A stretch of 5,057 bases of DNA from Spirochaetaceae bacterium (GTDB taxonomy: Bacteria > Spirochaetota > Spirochaetia > Treponematales > Breznakiellaceae). The notes under the pieces are model-generated. The model saw only the letters and a list, made by a program, of their open reading frames with translations. It made no database searches and was not told the DNA's origin. Positions 1 to 5,057 of the stretch are shown piece after piece. The DNA lies in contig JAITAE010000051.1 of NCBI GenBank assembly GCA_031284295.1, forward strand, positions 1 to 5,057. Direction: 5' to 3'. The stretch's first letter is position 1; each line of letters begins with the position of its first letter. The translations under genes and the position numbers were made by a program.

Positions 1-677
1 GCAAGAAGCGTATTCATTATCTCTATGCTTTTTGACAGATTGCCGGCGGCAAGCGCGGAAAACAGTGTAAACGCGGATTCACTGCGTGTATGCGAAAGCC
101 ATTTTTCAATTTCAGACGCGTTTATCACGCATTTTTTCCCGTTTTCATTTCCCGCAAACAACATCAAGCGCGAACATTCGCGCCGCAACGCGTCCGTATT
201 GTTTTCTACCAATTCCAGAATGGTGTTTACGGCCTCATCGTCAACATAAAAGCCTTCACGGCGAAAGTATGAACGTACCCAGTCTGGCTTTTTGCTTTCG
301 TATAATTCCCAAAAGACGCGCTTTGCGTCTTTTGGGAGAGCGCCCTCGATTACACGGTCAATATTCGTAAGGTCTGAAACAAGAATAAGCGTAGTGTTAT
401 CGGTGGGATTTTTAAGGTAAGACGCGAGGCTTACCGTATCTTCCTTTTTTTTTAATAATTCAGCGTTTTTAACAAATACCAGGCGGGCTTCGGAAAACAA
501 CGAACCGTTTAGCAGAAAAGCTGTGATATTTACCGCGGGCGTATCACCGGCATAAAAAGATGTTTCTTCAGCGGAAACGCCGTATTTTTTTGTTAATTCT
601 CCGCGTATTATTTCAATGGCGTCCTGTTTTTCACCTAATTCAGGACCCAAATACAAAAAACTTTCACCCTTTGCCAT
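1..677 (-). CDS. holA: DNA polymerase III subunit delta (HolA), C-terminus off the window
   Basis: This is the clamp-loader subunit that opens the beta sliding clamp and, with delta' and gamma/tau, loads it on primed DNA; it acts in the cytoplasm at the replication fork. The frame is open from ATG at 677 to the left edge (225 full codons; the family is usually about 330-350 residues, so roughly the last third is missing). Residues 8-26 (FLYLGPELGEKQDAIEIIR) match the degenerate nucleotide-fold start typical of delta. Further family hallmarks are NGSLFSEARLVFVKNAELL near residues 57-75, KNPTDNTTLILVS near 89-101, and the stretch PDWVRSYFRREGFYVDD followed by DALRRECSRLMLFAG, where domain II packs. 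It starts 9 bp after the lexA stop. No strong Shine-Dalgarno sequence is visible, so translation may depend on coupling to lexA. Assignment is by recognised sequence pattern; no equally good alternative family comes to mind. Confidence 0.9.
   Translation of the reverse strand, partial: MAKGESFLYLGPELGEKQDAIEIIRGELTKKYGVSAEETSFYAGDTPAVNITAFLLNGSLFSEARLVFVKNAELLKKKEDTVSLASYLKNPTDNTTLILVSDLTNIDRVIEGALPKDAKRVFWELYESKKPDWVRSYFRREGFYVDDEAVNTILELVENNTDALRRECSRLMLFAGNENGKKCVINASEIEKWLSHTRSESAFTLFSALAAGNLSKSIEIMNTLL
307..337. repeat. Perfect 13-bp inverted repeat with 5-nt loop inside holA
   Basis: Bases 307-319 (TCCCAAAAGACGC) and 325-337 (GCGTCTTTTGGGA) are exact reverse complements, separated by the five bases 320-324. 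The hairpin lies wholly inside holA and encodes residues about 114-124 (LPKDAKRVFWE region). On the coding strand it is not followed by a U-tract, so it does not look like an intrinsic terminator. The reading frame is undisturbed. Confidence 0.85.
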
Positions 678-686
678 CTGAAACCG

Positions 687-1304
687 TTAATAAGAGCGTA
701 TTACGCAGGCAAGATGCCCTACTATACGGACATCATTACAGTATATAGGGTAGTACGCAGGATTTTCGGATTGCAGTTTAATGCTTTTATTTCGCTTAAA
801 AAATCTTTTTATCGTATACCCGTCATCTATCATTGCCACAACAATATCACCGTTTTTTGCGGTTTCGTTTTTTTCGATTATCACCGTATCGCCGTCCATC
901 ACCCCGGCGCCCGTCATGGAATCGCCGCATACAATCAGAGCGAAGTAACGTCTTTGTTTTTTTAGCATGGACCGGTGGATACGGATGCTGCCCAAATAGT
1001 TTTCTTCGGAAAGTATGCGCGGGCCAGCGGCAACTTTACCAAGTATAGGGATATCTTTAAAACATTTTTGTTCGTCATCGTTATCATCGCTTACACTGCC
1101 GATAATTTCCATCGTACGTGAACTTTTATCAAGCATCCTGAGTTTTTGTTTCTTTTTTAGCGCCGTAACATGGTCATAGGCGGCTTTTACCGTAATTTTA
1201 AAATGATCCGCAATCTGTCTGAATGTGGGCGGATAACTGTGCTCATCAATGAAGCGCGCAATAAAGTTTAATACAAGCCGCTGCCTTTCCGTTAATTCTT
1301 TCAT
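687..1304 (-). CDS. lexA: LexA repressor, SOS response transcriptional regulator and autoprotease
   Basis: LexA represses DNA-damage genes and cleaves itself when RecA filaments form on single-stranded DNA. The 205-residue length is normal for the family. Residues 1-68 form the winged helix-turn-helix, with the typical opening LTERQRLVLNFI and YPPTFRQIADHF; a variable linker spans about 70-82. The self-cleavage site is Ala93-Gly94 in KVAAGP. The catalytic dyad is Ser129 in CGDSM and Lys166 in YTIKRFF, so the protease looks intact. The recognition-helix region (ITVKAAYDHVTALKK) differs from the E. coli sequence, so its operator may differ too. The ATG at 1304 is supported by an AGGGG ribosome site six bases upstream. 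The gene begins 12 bp after the response regulator coding sequence ends and is followed after 9 bp by holA, so it appears to be co-transcribed. Other S24-family repressors are possible but less likely given the LexA-like N-terminus. Confidence 0.93.
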   Translation of the reverse strand: MKELTERQRLVLNFIARFIDEHSYPPTFRQIADHFKITVKAAYDHVTALKKKQKLRMLDKSSRTMEIIGSVSDDNDDEQKCFKDIPILGKVAAGPRILSEENYLGSIRIHRSMLKKQRRYFALIVCGDSMTGAGVMDGDTVIIEKNETAKNGDIVVAMIDDGYTIKRFFKRNKSIKLQSENPAYYPIYCNDVRIVGHLACVIRSY

Positions 1305-1310
1305 GGTAAT

Positions 1311-1315
1311 CCCCT
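1311..1315 (-). promoter_or_regulatory. Ribosome binding site of lexA
   Basis: AGGGG on the minus strand lies six bases before the lexA ATG at 1304. It sits between the regulator stop codon (TAG at 1318-1316) and lexA, which fixes the lexA start and suggests stop-to-start translation in one mRNA. Confidence 0.75.
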
Positions 1316-2689
1316 CTATACTTTCTTTTCGATACCGAATTTCCGCAGTTTTGCGTGAAGGTTGCCCGGATACATCCCAATAGCATCCGCGGTACGCGAC
1401 ATTATATAACCGTTTTTTTTCAACTGATATTCCAGATAGCGTCTTTCAAACATTTCTTTTGCCTGACTATACGGTGTTTCAAATATATCACTATCAGAAA
1501 TATTTTGACAAGATACGCCGCCGTCCTGAGCCTTTCCGCCATTGTACAGGAACAGATTTTCAAGAATACCACGGTCGATATGTTCGTCGTCGCAAAGAAC
1601 CGCGATGCGCTCCGCCAAATTTTTTAGTTCACGTACATTGCCGGGCCAGGAGTATTCCATAAGGTAGGCGCGGGCGTTGTCATCGAATGTAAAAGCGCGA
1701 GCGCCGGCCTCGCATAAAAAATGATTCAGCAGCGGCTCAATATCGGAAGCTCTTTCACGTAGCGCGCTCATGTGTATAGGTATTACATTCAACCTGAAAA
1801 ACAAATCCTGACGGAAAGCGCCCCTGGTACAGGCATCCTCCAGGTTTTTGTTGGTTGCCGCGACTATGCGTACATCAACATTTATGCTTTTTTCTCCGCC
1901 TACACGTTCTATTTTTTGTTCTTGAATTGCCCTAAGAACCTTTGCCTGCGCGTTAAGCGACATATCGCCGATTTCGTCAAGAAAAAGCGTACCGCCCGAA
2001 GCCAGTTCAAAACGTCCGCGCCGCCGCGATACCGCGTCCGTAAACGCGCCTTTTTCGTGTCCGAATAACTCGCTTTCAATAAGGTTGTCGGGAATCGCGG
2101 CGCAGTTTACTTCGACAAAGGCCGCGTTGGCCCGTGAAGAAAGTTTATGCACGGCGCGCGCCACCAATTCTTTGCCGCTGCCGTTCTCGCCGGTTATCAG
2201 TATACGCGCGTCGCTGCCAGCCGCCTGGCGTATCAAACCGCGGATCTGTTCAATTTGCGGGCTGCATCCTATCAGTTCAATACCGCTGCCCGCACTCCGC
2301 TTAAGTTCGGCGTTTTCTTCCCTCAGTCTGATAAGGGATATCGCATTTCTGCAAACGGTTGAAAGTTTGTCTATAGACAACGGTTTTTCAAGATAATCGA
2401 ACGCGCCGAGTTTTACAGCCTTGACGGCTGTATCTATGCTGGCGTGTCCTGATATTACTATTACTTCGATTTCGGGCCACCGGGCACGTATCTTTTCAAG
2501 GGCTTCTATGCCGCCCATCTTTGGCAGCAACACGTCAAGTATAACGATGGAAATTTCTTTTTGTGACAATATTTCAAGCCCCAGGACGGCCTCCTCCGCG
2601 GTAAACGCGGCATAACCTTCATCTTCCATGATTTCGGCTATTGTGGTCCTTACCGCCCGTTCATCATCTATCACTAAAATACTATGCAT
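1316..2689 (-). CDS. NtrC/NtrX-type sigma-54-dependent response regulator
   Basis: This is a DNA-binding response regulator of 457 residues with the three standard domains. The receiver domain (1-118) has acidic pocket Asp8-Asp9, phospho-acceptor Asp52, Ser80 and Lys102. The AAA+ domain (about 138-370) has Walker A GENGSGK at 167-173, Walker B Asp238-Glu239 in GTLFLDEIG, and arginine-finger candidates Arg293 and Arg299. The sigma-54 contact loop at 214-219 reads GAFTDA instead of the usual GAFTGA. A Fis-type helix-turn-helix lies at about 430-453 (SRTADAIGMYPGNLHAKLR), close in style to NtrX. The expected role is activation of RpoN-dependent promoters after phosphorylation by the adjacent kinase. 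The ATG at 2689 has AGGA four bases upstream. It resembles the pair annotated AtoC in treponemes as I recall; the regulated targets cannot be read from this window, so no gene symbol is given. Confidence 0.93.
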   Translation of the reverse strand: MHSILVIDDERAVRTTIAEIMEDEGYAAFTAEEAVLGLEILSQKEISIVILDVLLPKMGGIEALEKIRARWPEIEVIVISGHASIDTAVKAVKLGAFDYLEKPLSIDKLSTVCRNAISLIRLREENAELKRSAGSGIELIGCSPQIEQIRGLIRQAAGSDARILITGENGSGKELVARAVHKLSSRANAAFVEVNCAAIPDNLIESELFGHEKGAFTDAVSRRRGRFELASGGTLFLDEIGDMSLNAQAKVLRAIQEQKIERVGGEKSINVDVRIVAATNKNLEDACTRGAFRQDLFFRLNVIPIHMSALRERASDIEPLLNHFLCEAGARAFTFDDNARAYLMEYSWPGNVRELKNLAERIAVLCDDEHIDRGILENLFLYNGGKAQDGGVSCQNISDSDIFETPYSQAKEMFERRYLEYQLKKNGYIMSRTADAIGMYPGNLHAKLRKFGIEKKV

Positions 2690-2785
2690 ACAATCCTATA
2701 TTTTCAAACAAATATGATTTTCATTCCACATACCGGCAATGCCGCGCACAAAATACCGGATATTATTCCCCGCAGCATAAACAAA
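2690..2785. other. 96-bp gap between kinase and response regulator
   Basis: This short AT-rich spacer holds the AGGA ribosome site of the regulator at 2694-2697. It also has a weak AT hairpin (arms 2698-2703 and 2710-2715) and two copies of ATACCGG in direct orientation. There is no U-tract terminator and no convincing promoter, so read-through from the kinase gene is likely. A weak internal promoter cannot be excluded by eye. Confidence 0.5.
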
Positions 2786-4549
2786 CTAATCTTTAACCGG
2801 AATATCGATAAAAAATGTTGTACCGGTACCCGGTGAGGAGTTAAACCATATACCTCCGCCATGATCATTTACAATACGTTCAACTATGGGCAGGCCCAGC
2901 CCCGTGCCCGACTCTTTTGTAGTAAAATACGGCGTCAATACTTTTGAAGCCACCTCCTTATCAATACCTTTACCCGTATCCTGAATTGATAATCTACAAT
3001 ATCTGCAATTTCGTTTATTGACAAGATCCGTACGGATTTCTATTTTACCTTCACCGTCCATCGCGTCAATCGCGTTTATCACAAGGTTGCCTATAATCTG
3101 CGAAAGACGCTTCCTGTCCATCTTTACTTCGACCCCGGAGTACATACCGCCCGTATCAAAATGTACCTTGCTCCATGATGTCTTGTACGGCATGATAATT
3201 TCTTCCGTAGCGTCCCGTATATTTGTTGTTGAGAGTGAAGGCTCAATCGGACGGGCAAGCGTTTTAAATTCATCGAGCAGAGTCGCAAGACTTTCGACCT
3301 CCTGAATTATCGCTATCATTGAATTCTCCAATATTTCATTCGTTTTTTCGGGATTGTTGCGGCACCGGCGAAGGACGCGCTCCGCCGTAAGTTTAATCGG
3401 GGTGAGCGGATTCTTTATTTCATGGGCAAGCTGCTGCGCCATGCTTTGCCACATGGATTGTTTTTCGGACCGTACAAGGTCGTTGCGTGTTTTTTCCAAA
3501 TTTTGAACCATTACATTAAAGTTATTGATTAACAAGCCAAGTTCATCTTTTGGATGTGTCAGAATCTGTATTTTAAAATCACCTTTTGCCACCTGCATAG
3601 TAGCCTCACCCAGATCGGCTATAGGCTGAGTCATGATTTGGGTAAAGCCAAACGCTATTATCAAAACCATAAGCAGTATGGGCAGAAAGAATATGCCGTA
3701 ATAAAAGAAAACTAAAGAACCCCTATTTTGAAAGAAAATTTGATTTATTCCTTCAAAACGCAAGGTTTCGGAGCGTATAAGTTCGTTCCCCGCGTCGAAA
3801 CCTTCACCCAAATTAAAGCTGACCACACGCAGGATATTTTTCCTTCGCGTATCGACATAGCGCACCACGTCGGTATCTCGCGGTATTATACGTTGCGCGA
3901 CAAAGCCGTGAATCGTTGCCGGAGGGACATCGAGCGTAAGTTCTCTGTGACCGGTAAAAAAAACACTGCGCCAGTTGTCGTTCCTGCCGGCCGCAAAATC
4001 CTGAATAGCGGCAATATCATTTTTATCGACTCCGAGCAGTTTTGTTTCATCATTCCGGTACAGGCCGGGAAACGCGTCAAAATCGACTCTATTCATAAAT
4101 ATTTCATACTTTTCCGTGCGTAATGTATAGATATCAACGGCAAATTCATTGGCGTCCGCCAGCGCCTCCTGTACCCTGATATTTGGCCAGTAGCGTACGA
4201 CCTCATAGAAAGACTGTATCGTTATCAACACAACCGGCAGCGCCGTCAGTACAACGATGATAATAAAATTAGTGATAAGTCTTAACTGAAACCGGCTGCA
4301 GGGTTTTTTTACCAACAGATCGCGTACCGCATTTACCGAATATATGCCTAACAGGATAAAAAGCACGATCGGGATGGTAAAATAAACGGCCAATTCCAGC
4401 AGGCGCGGATTTTTCCAGCCTCCTATCAATATTTCGTAGAACAGGTTCCGCGAAAAAAATACTGTCAATACGCAGAGCAGAATATAGACAAGCAGTAATA
4501 CTTTGACACTCATAAAACCTGAATGCGTATATGTTTTTACAGTCGGCAC
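2786..4549 (-). CDS. NtrY-like membrane sensor histidine kinase
   Basis: This is the partner kinase of the downstream regulator and is predicted to sit in the inner membrane. From the chosen GTG start it has 587 residues. Hydrophobic segments lie at about 16-32, 50-70, 91-111 and 280-302, with a roughly 165-residue extracytoplasmic stretch (113-277) before the last. A HAMP region (303-355) follows, then the dimerisation helix with phospho-acceptor His376 in AHEIKNPLTPIKL, which is very NtrY-like. The ATPase domain has N-box Asn492 (NLVINAIDAMDG), G1 DTGKGI at 524-529, an F-box YFTTKES and G2 GTGLGL at 548-553. I see no PAS domain between HAMP and the His helix, unlike many proteobacterial NtrY. 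Start choice: GTG at 4549 has GGGAG seven bases upstream. ATG at 4582 gives 598 residues but has no ribosome site and overlaps an inverted repeat. ATG at 4513 (weak AGG) is the other option. The signal sensed is unknown. Confidence 0.9.
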   Translation of the reverse strand: MPTVKTYTHSGFMSVKVLLLVYILLCVLTVFFSRNLFYEILIGGWKNPRLLELAVYFTIPIVLFILLGIYSVNAVRDLLVKKPCSRFQLRLITNFIIIVVLTALPVVLITIQSFYEVVRYWPNIRVQEALADANEFAVDIYTLRTEKYEIFMNRVDFDAFPGLYRNDETKLLGVDKNDIAAIQDFAAGRNDNWRSVFFTGHRELTLDVPPATIHGFVAQRIIPRDTDVVRYVDTRRKNILRVVSFNLGEGFDAGNELIRSETLRFEGINQIFFQNRGSLVFFYYGIFFLPILLMVLIIAFGFTQIMTQPIADLGEATMQVAKGDFKIQILTHPKDELGLLINNFNVMVQNLEKTRNDLVRSEKQSMWQSMAQQLAHEIKNPLTPIKLTAERVLRRCRNNPEKTNEILENSMIAIIQEVESLATLLDEFKTLARPIEPSLSTTNIRDATEEIIMPYKTSWSKVHFDTGGMYSGVEVKMDRKRLSQIIGNLVINAIDAMDGEGKIEIRTDLVNKRNCRYCRLSIQDTGKGIDKEVASKVLTPYFTTKESGTGLGLPIVERIVNDHGGGIWFNSSPGTGTTFFIDIPVKD

Positions 4550-4556
4550 CAAGAAA

Positions 4557-4561
4557 CTCCC
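4557..4561 (-). promoter_or_regulatory. Ribosome binding site favouring the GTG start of the kinase
   Basis: GGGAG on the minus strand lies seven bases before the GTG at 4549. It is the best Shine-Dalgarno match near any candidate start of the kinase and decides the start given here. The downstream ATG at 4513 has only AGG four bases upstream, and the ATG at 4582 has none. Confidence 0.55.
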
Positions 4562-4576
4562 ATAGCTTATACAAGC

Positions 4577-4611
4577 CAGCATAGCATATTGAGAATTTTT
4601 TTTCTATGCTG
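4577..4611. repeat. 8-bp inverted repeat with 19-nt AT-rich spacer, possible operator
   Basis: CAGCATAG at 4577-4584 and CTATGCTG at 4604-4611 are exact reverse complements. The 19-base spacer includes a run of eight T. The repeat sits 27 bp upstream of the chosen kinase start, where a repressor or activator of the operon could bind. The arm spacing (about 27 bp centre to centre) would place half-sites on nearly the same helix face. A function is inferred only from symmetry and position. Confidence 0.5.
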
Positions 4612-4673
4612 TGCCGCGTGTCTCGGCGAAAAATTAAAGACCGGTATCCATATACAGCTTAAATATCGGCATA

Positions 4674-4703
4674 TTGAACTTATATTTCATTGTAAGGTAT
4701 GTT
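4674..4703 (+). promoter_or_regulatory. Possible sigma-70-like promoter toward the J-domain gene
   Basis: TTGAAC (4674-4679) and TATGTT (4698-4703) are spaced by 18 bases, each matching four of six consensus positions. A better -10-like element, TATAAA at 4708-4713, lies just downstream but lacks a good -35. Either would give a leader of about 160-170 bases containing the 4726-4780 inverted repeat. Weak evidence by eye only. Confidence 0.22.
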
Positions 4704-4721
4704 TAGGTATAAAGCGCGGAG

Positions 4722-4751
4722 ATTCTGAACGGGCTCCCTTATCAAAGTCAA
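4722..4751 (-). promoter_or_regulatory. Possible sigma-70-like promoter toward the kinase operon
   Basis: On the minus strand TTGACT (4751-4746; five of six consensus bases) is followed after 18 bases by CAGAAT (4727-4722; four of six). Transcription would start near 4715 and cross the 4577-4611 inverted repeat before the kinase start. TATAAG at 4571-4566 is a closer -10-like match but has no -35 and would start within the ribosome site. Confidence 0.22.
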
Positions 4752-4780
4752 AAGCCCGGGAAACATGATAGGCCCGTTCA
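4726..4780. repeat. 9-bp inverted repeat with competing internal pairing
   Basis: TGAACGGGC (4726-4734) is the exact reverse complement of GCCCGTTCA (4772-4780), with a 37-base loop. TATCA (4740-4744) and TGATA (4766-4770) can extend the stem across an asymmetric internal loop. The left arm can instead pair with AGCCCG at 4753-4758 (CGGGCT at 4730-4735), so two mutually exclusive hairpins are possible. No U-tract follows either one on the plus strand. Confidence 0.55.
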
Positions 4781-4839
4781 TTTCCAATGTAACTGCCGCG
4801 GTTTCAGGTTCCGGCGCGCCTGTGCTTGAGGCTTTTTAA
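4765..4839 (+). CDS. Possible 24-residue small ORF in the leader of the J-domain gene
   Basis: An ATG at 4765 opens 24 codons ending in TAA at 4837-4839, 39 bases before the J-domain start. The peptide begins MIGPFISNVTAAV and is rich in Ala, Ser, Gly and Val. Codons such as GCG, GGC and GTG resemble those of the neighbouring genes. The ribosome site is poor (GGGA only three bases away). The frame is open back to a TGA at 4726 without another start. It could be a leader peptide, a remnant of a longer gene or chance; chance is quite possible at this length. Confidence 0.2.
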   Translation: MIGPFISNVTAAVSGSGAPVLEAF

Positions 4840-4867
4840 AAATCGCGGTAAAGAAAATACTGTATTT

Positions 4868-4871
4868 AGGA
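4868..4871 (+). promoter_or_regulatory. Ribosome binding site of the J-domain gene
   Basis: AGGA lies seven bases before TTG at 4879. It supports the use of this non-ATG start, which is also forced because an in-frame TAG stands at 4867-4869 with no other start codon between. Confidence 0.6.
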
Positions 4872-4878
4872 AAACGGT

Positions 4879-5057
4879 TTGGATAATCAGTACGAGATTC
4901 TTGGTGTTGATGAAAGTGCTTCAGCGGCGGAAATAAAACATGCGTTCCGTGAAAAGGCAAAACAGCATCATCCCGATATTGCCGGGGAAGATGCGCGGGC
5001 ATATATGCAGAAACTCCTTGCCGCTTACGAGATTCTTTCAAACCGGCAGCGTCGTTT
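4879..5057 (+). CDS. J-domain (DnaJ-like) protein, N-terminal part only
   Basis: The 59 visible residues form nearly a whole J domain, the module that stimulates the ATPase of DnaK-type Hsp70 chaperones. Helix I begins with YEILGVDESAS at residues 5-15 and helix II is AEIKHAFREKAKQ. The essential His-Pro-Asp loop is at 31-33, and helix III contains MQKLLAAYEILSN at 43-55. The start is TTG at 4879 with AGGA upstream; an in-frame stop just before it rules out a longer form. The loop after HPD (IAGEDARAY) is unlike classical DnaJ, which usually has a lysine-rich HPDKN stretch. It may therefore be a specialised J-domain protein rather than the housekeeping DnaJ. The remainder lies beyond the right edge, so a zinc-finger or membrane region cannot be judged. 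It is divergent from the kinase operon. Confidence 0.85.
   Translation, partial: MDNQYEILGVDESASAAEIKHAFREKAKQHHPDIAGEDARAYMQKLLAAYEILSNRQRR

Larger units (their letters stand above)
4550..4878. other. Divergent intergenic region between the kinase operon and the J-domain gene
   Basis: These 329 bp separate two divergent transcription units. Contents by eye are two inverted repeats (4577-4611 and 4726-4780), weak sigma-70-like hexamers on both strands, ribosome sites at both ends, and a possible small ORF at 4765-4839. Bases 4794-4800 can also pair with 4844-4850 (TGCCGCG with CGCGGTA, one G-U). I found no tRNA, no SRP or other known RNA signature, no TGGCAC-N5-TTGC sigma-54 site, and none of the known LexA boxes tested (CTGT-N8-ACAG, GAAC-N4-GTTC, TTTG-N5-CAAA). 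Confidence 0.6.

Noticed and set aside
168..183. Near-palindrome GCGCGAA-CA-TTCGCGC in holA
   Set aside because: The 7-bp arms fall in Arg- and Glu-rich codons (CGC, GAA, TCG) of a GC-biased stretch, so chance is a sufficient explanation.
2823..2832. GTACCGGTAC palindrome in the kinase gene
   Set aside because: It results from the repeated Gly-Thr codons of the C-terminal GTGTT motif.
3728..4123. 131-residue open frame on the plus strand
   Set aside because: It is antisense to the extracytoplasmic part of the kinase, whose frame is continuous and well supported.
4634..4690. 18-residue minus-strand small ORF beginning MKYKFNM
   Set aside because: It is very short, has no ribosome site, and shows no link to the downstream kinase frame.
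4523..4768. 81-residue open frame on the plus strand
   Set aside because: It overlaps the kinase start and regulatory DNA, has no ribosome site and no recognisable motif.
4818..4837. Terminator-like GCCT/AGGC hairpin followed by TTTTT on the plus strand
   Set aside because: The stem is only four base pairs with a seven-base loop, too weak to call a terminator. It is mentioned only as part of the leader-peptide idea.
4550..4878. Search for a tRNA, SRP RNA or sigma-54 promoter in the intergenic region
   Set aside because: There is no cloverleaf with a T-loop consensus, no SRP core motif, and no TGGCAC-N5-TTGC match on either strand by eye.
4778..5041. 87-residue open frame on the minus strand
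   Set aside because: It lies opposite the clear J-domain coding sequence, and its translation shows no recognisable protein pattern.

Overview
The window is chromosomal core DNA of moderate GC content. It contains no mobile element, CRISPR array, rRNA or tRNA that I can see. The kinase/regulator pair resembles the NtrY/NtrX-like pair often labelled AtoS/AtoC in treponemes. Together with the general protein style, this suggests a spirochaete, possibly a Treponema relative. That assignment is inferred from protein resemblance and memory, not from a database search, and is only moderately secure.

Layout. Almost everything lies on the minus strand as one tightly packed block, read from right to left. 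First is a membrane sensor histidine kinase (4549 to 2786), then its sigma-54-type response regulator (2689 to 1316). The SOS repressor/protease LexA follows (1304 to 687). Last is DNA polymerase III delta subunit HolA (677 down to the left edge, incomplete). The kinase and regulator are 96 bp apart, the regulator and lexA 12 bp, and lexA and holA 9 bp, so lexA and holA have no room for private intergenic promoters. On the plus strand at the right edge, a J-domain co-chaperone-like gene begins at 4879 with a TTG start and runs off the window. It diverges from the kinase operon.

The 329-bp divergent intergenic region (4550-4878) is the only sizeable non-coding stretch. It holds an 8-bp inverted repeat with a 19-nt AT-rich spacer just upstream of the kinase start. 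It also holds a 9-bp inverted repeat with a competing 6-bp pairing, several weak sigma-70-like hexamers on both strands, and a possible 24-codon small ORF. This is the best place in the window for undescribed regulation. No sigma-54 (-24/-12) promoter and no known-type LexA box was found in it by eye.

How the genes may work together (inference). The kinase phosphorylates the receiver domain of the regulator, which would activate RpoN-dependent promoters elsewhere. The same transcript would deliver LexA and the clamp-loader delta subunit, tying a two-component signalling operon to SOS control and replication. The strongest purely sequence-level oddity is a perfect 13-bp inverted repeat with a 5-nt loop inside the holA coding sequence (307-337). 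I see no convincing novel multi-gene system.
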